DNA from: VFMC01 sp037131575
Lineage (GTDB): Bacteria; Actinomycetota; Acidimicrobiia; Acidimicrobiales; Ilumatobacteraceae
Length of the DNA: 15,548 nt
NCBI GenBank assembly: GCA_037131575.1
Contig: JBAXQV010000061.1
Span: 1-15,548 of the forward strand
Reading direction: 5' to 3'
Within the stretch, counting starts at the first letter, position 1. Each line of letters begins with the position of its first letter. Below, one piece after another: positions 13,639 to 15,548 of this stretch. Below the pieces are notes generated by a model. That model was not told the origin of the DNA. It did no database searches and worked only from the letters and a program-made list of their open reading frames with translations. The position numbers were made by a program, and so were the translations under genes.

Positions 13639-15548
13639 TTCGGTGGGCACCCGCCACCGGAGGCCGGAGGGGTGATGTTCATTTCCCGCATGATGGTGGG
13701 TGCCACGGCAGCGAACACAGGGGCCGCAGCGGTACCACCGAACCGGGTGAGTTGCCCTTCGGCTCCCGGCGGTTCGTCGATGGAGATCAGCACGGTGGCC
13801 TGCGGGTCTTCGGCAGGAAAGAACCCCACGAACGATGAGTAGTAGGCACGTTGCCCGTCGGCGTTGAGGTACGTACCGTTCGACTGCGCCTTCAACCCGG
13901 TGCCGGTCTTGCCGGCCACGGTGAGGCCATCGACCTGGGCGCGGGTGGCAGTACCGGAGCACACCACTGAACGCATCATCGTGTTCACTTGTTGAGCCAC
14001 CTCGGGGCGGATCACCCGATGGGTGGCTGCCGGCGGCTGCATGGCGATGGCACCCGATGAGTCGATGGTCTGGTCGACGAGTCGGGGTGCTACGTACATG
14101 CCCTGGTTGGCGATCACGTTGATGGCGGCGGCGAGTTGGATCGACGTCGATGCCAAGCCCTGCCCGTACGCAAGGGTGTACTGCTCGACACCCTGCCAGT
14201 CCTTCCAGTCCTTCAGCAGACCACGCGACTCACCCGGGAAGTCGAGGGGGGTCTTCTCGCCCAGGCCGAAGGCGCGCAGGTAGCTGTAGAACTTCTCCTT
14301 CGTCGAGCGCATGTTGGGCCCGAGCCGCAGCATTGCTTCGATGGTGCCGATGTTCGACGAGCGGGTGAGGATCTGCGCCACTGTCATCGACTCGTCGGCA
14401 TGCGGTTCGGCGTCGTGCAGCACGGTGTCGGAGAACTGCTTCTGCCACGGTACGTCGAAGCTGGTGTCGGGGGTGACGACACCTTCGTTCAGAGCGGCGG
14501 CCAACGTGGCGGCCTTCACCACCGAGCCCGGCTCGGCAGCGTCGACGGCAGCGATGTTGCCACTGGTCACTTCGTACAAGCCCGTGATGTCGTTGCGGCG
14601 CACGCCGGCCATGGCCAGCACATTGCCAGTCTTGGTTTCGATCACCACTGCAGTACCACCGCGCGCCAACAGGAGCCGCACCTGATTCAGTAGTGCCTGC
14701 TCGACGGCGTACTGAATGGAGCGATCGAGGGTGAGGACGAGGTCTTGGCCCGGGGTTGCCGCCACCGACGTTGTGTCGCTACCAGGCAGTGAGCGGCCCT
14801 GGCGGTCGTGTTGACGGATGCGTTCGCCATCGACACCGGTGAGGAGATCGTTGTATTGCCTCTCGATACCGGCAGTACCGCGACCATCGGGGTCGGTCTT
14901 TCCGATCACACTGCGCCCCACTTCACCGGTGGGCATGAGACGACGGTCTTCGTCGATTTCGTCGATGCCATTGAGACCGAGGGCAGCGATCGATGCCGCC
15001 TGATCGTCGCCTACCTGGCGGACGACGTAGATGAAGTCTTTCTTCCGGGCAGTGAAGGCGTCGAGCAAGCTCTGCTGCTTGCTGGCGTCGAGTTGCAGCA
15101 CCTGCGACAGCGTGGCCACCGTGGCCGCAGCATCGCTCACCAATTTGGGGTTGGCGATGATGGTCTTGGCGGGCACGGAGATCGCCAGTTCGTCGCCGTT
15201 GCGGTCGAAGATGACACCGCGATGCGCCTTCAGCACGCTGGCGCTGGTGCGCTGTTCGCGACCAGCCTCCTGCAGCGCCGCGGCACCATTGGTCTGCAGC
15301 AACACCACCTTGGTCAACACCACGGCGAACACCGCCACGGTGAAACCGAAGATGACCATGAGTCGACGGCGCGAACGACCCACCTTGAACAGGTGACGGT
15401 TCGGCCGGGGGGCGTGAACCGTACGTCGCCGGGACGATGGGCGCTGACCACCGGGGGTTCGCTTGTCGACGCGCGCGAGCGGGCGTGGCTCATGGTGAAC
15501 ACGAGCCTGACTGTGCTGTTTCGCCTGACTTCCCTGTTTCGCCTGACT
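13635..15548 (-). CDS. ftsI: Septal transpeptidase FtsI (PBP3-type), N-terminus beyond the window edge
   Basis: The frame is open without a stop from the right edge to TGA at 13635, 637 residues in view. FtsI is the class B penicillin-binding protein that cross-links septal peptidoglycan made by FtsW. Numbered from a GTG at 15383: membrane helix about 8-30, RGVIFDRNGDELA (55-67) of the pedestal domain, and the transpeptidase motifs SVVK (287-290, catalytic Ser), SSN (342-344) and KTGT (492-495). Thus all three penicillin-binding motifs are intact. The GTG at 15383 is the only start codon in frame inside the window, but it has no Shine-Dalgarno. The 55 codons before it are basic, Pro-rich and begin with a repeat, so I think the gene begins outside. 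Upstream one expects an FtsL-like gene and rsmH. Confidence 0.96.
   Translation of the reverse strand, partial: SQAKQGSQAKQHSQARVHHEPRPLARVDKRTPGGQRPSSRRRTVHAPRPNRHLFKVGRSRRRLMVIFGFTVAVFAVVLTKVVLLQTNGAAALQEAGREQRTSASVLKAHRGVIFDRNGDELAISVPAKTIIANPKLVSDAAATVATLSQVLQLDASKQQSLLDAFTARKKDFIYVVRQVGDDQAASIAALGLNGIDEIDEDRRLMPTGEVGRSVIGKTDPDGRGTAGIERQYNDLLTGVDGERIRQHDRQGRSLPGSDTTSVAATPGQDLVLTLDRSIQYAVEQALLNQVRLLLARGGTAVVIETKTGNVLAMAGVRRNDITGLYEVTSGNIAAVDAAEPGSVVKAATLAAALNEGVVTPDTSFDVPWQKQFSDTVLHDAEPHADESMTVAQILTRSSNIGTIEAMLRLGPNMRSTKEKFYSYLRAFGLGEKTPLDFPGESRGLLKDWKDWQGVEQYTLAYGQGLASTSIQLAAAINVIANQGMYVAPRLVDQTIDSSGAIAMQPPAATHRVIRPEVAQQVNTMMRSVVCSGTATRAQVDGLTVAGKTGTGLKAQSNGTYLNADGQRAYYSSFVGFFPAEDPQATVLISIDEPPGAEGQLTRFGGTAAAPVFAAVAPTIMREMNITPPASGGGCPPK
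15495..15548 (-). repeat. 18-base tandem repeat in the ftsI 5' region
   Basis: Three 18-base units at 15548-15531, 15530-15513 and 15512-15495 start with AGTCAGGC. The first two share AGTCAGGCGAAACAG and the third diverges after eight bases. In the FtsI frame they read SQAKQG, SQAKQH and SQARVH. The array may continue past the edge. Confidence 0.8.

Noticed and set aside
1..15548. Search for a mobile element, CRISPR array, defence island, tRNA or biosynthetic system
   Set aside because: Minus-strand coding sequence of known dcw families fills almost the whole window with gaps of 171 bases or less. No terminal repeats, transposase motifs, spacer arrays or RNA gene patterns were seen.

Overview
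This window holds one long stretch of the division and cell wall (dcw) cluster of a GC-rich, Gram-positive-type bacterium. Every gene I can support lies on the minus strand, so transcription runs from the right end to the left end. In transcription order the genes are ftsI (open at the right edge), murE, mraY, murD, ftsW, murG, murC, murB, ftsQ, ftsZ, pgeF (yfiH), yggS, sepF and a DivIVA-domain gene (open at the left edge). The absence of ftsA, the ftsZ-pgeF-yggS-sepF-divIVA tail and the long disordered N-termini on FtsQ and SepF point to Actinobacteria. The style of FtsZ, MurC and MurG suggests to me a deep branch such as Acidimicrobiia (Ilumatobacter-like). That last step is inference from memory, with no database search.

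Right part (about 15548-5064): the peptidoglycan block. MurC, MurD and MurE add L-Ala, D-Glu and probably meso-DAP to UDP-MurNAc, which MurB makes. MraY and MurG build lipid I and lipid II. FtsW polymerises lipid II and FtsI cross-links it at the septum. FtsQ is the bitopic divisome protein. Genes are packed with 4-base ATGA or GTGA overlaps at seven junctions, and all 13 visible stop codons are TGA. murF, usually between murE and mraY, is not present.

Middle (3751-3921): the only sizeable intergenic gap, 171 bases between ftsQ and ftsZ. It holds a good ftsZ ribosome binding site, a weak candidate promoter and a pair of GCATGT direct repeats 21 bases apart. No gap longer than 300 bases exists.

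Left part (3750-1): ftsZ and its partners. SepF tethers FtsZ to the membrane and the DivIVA-type coiled-coil protein marks poles or septa. PgeF corrects wrongly built precursors or acts on nucleosides, and YggS handles PLP. A yggT gene, often between sepF and divIVA in Actinobacteria, is missing.

I see no mobile element, CRISPR array, RNA gene, defence system or clear sign of horizontal transfer. The window is a conserved housekeeping locus. The points worth a second look are modest: the missing murF, lineage-type changes in the MurG and MurC motifs, an in-frame repeat in the FtsI N-terminal extension, and very short mini-ORFs that bridge three of the gene junctions lacking a direct 4-base overlap.
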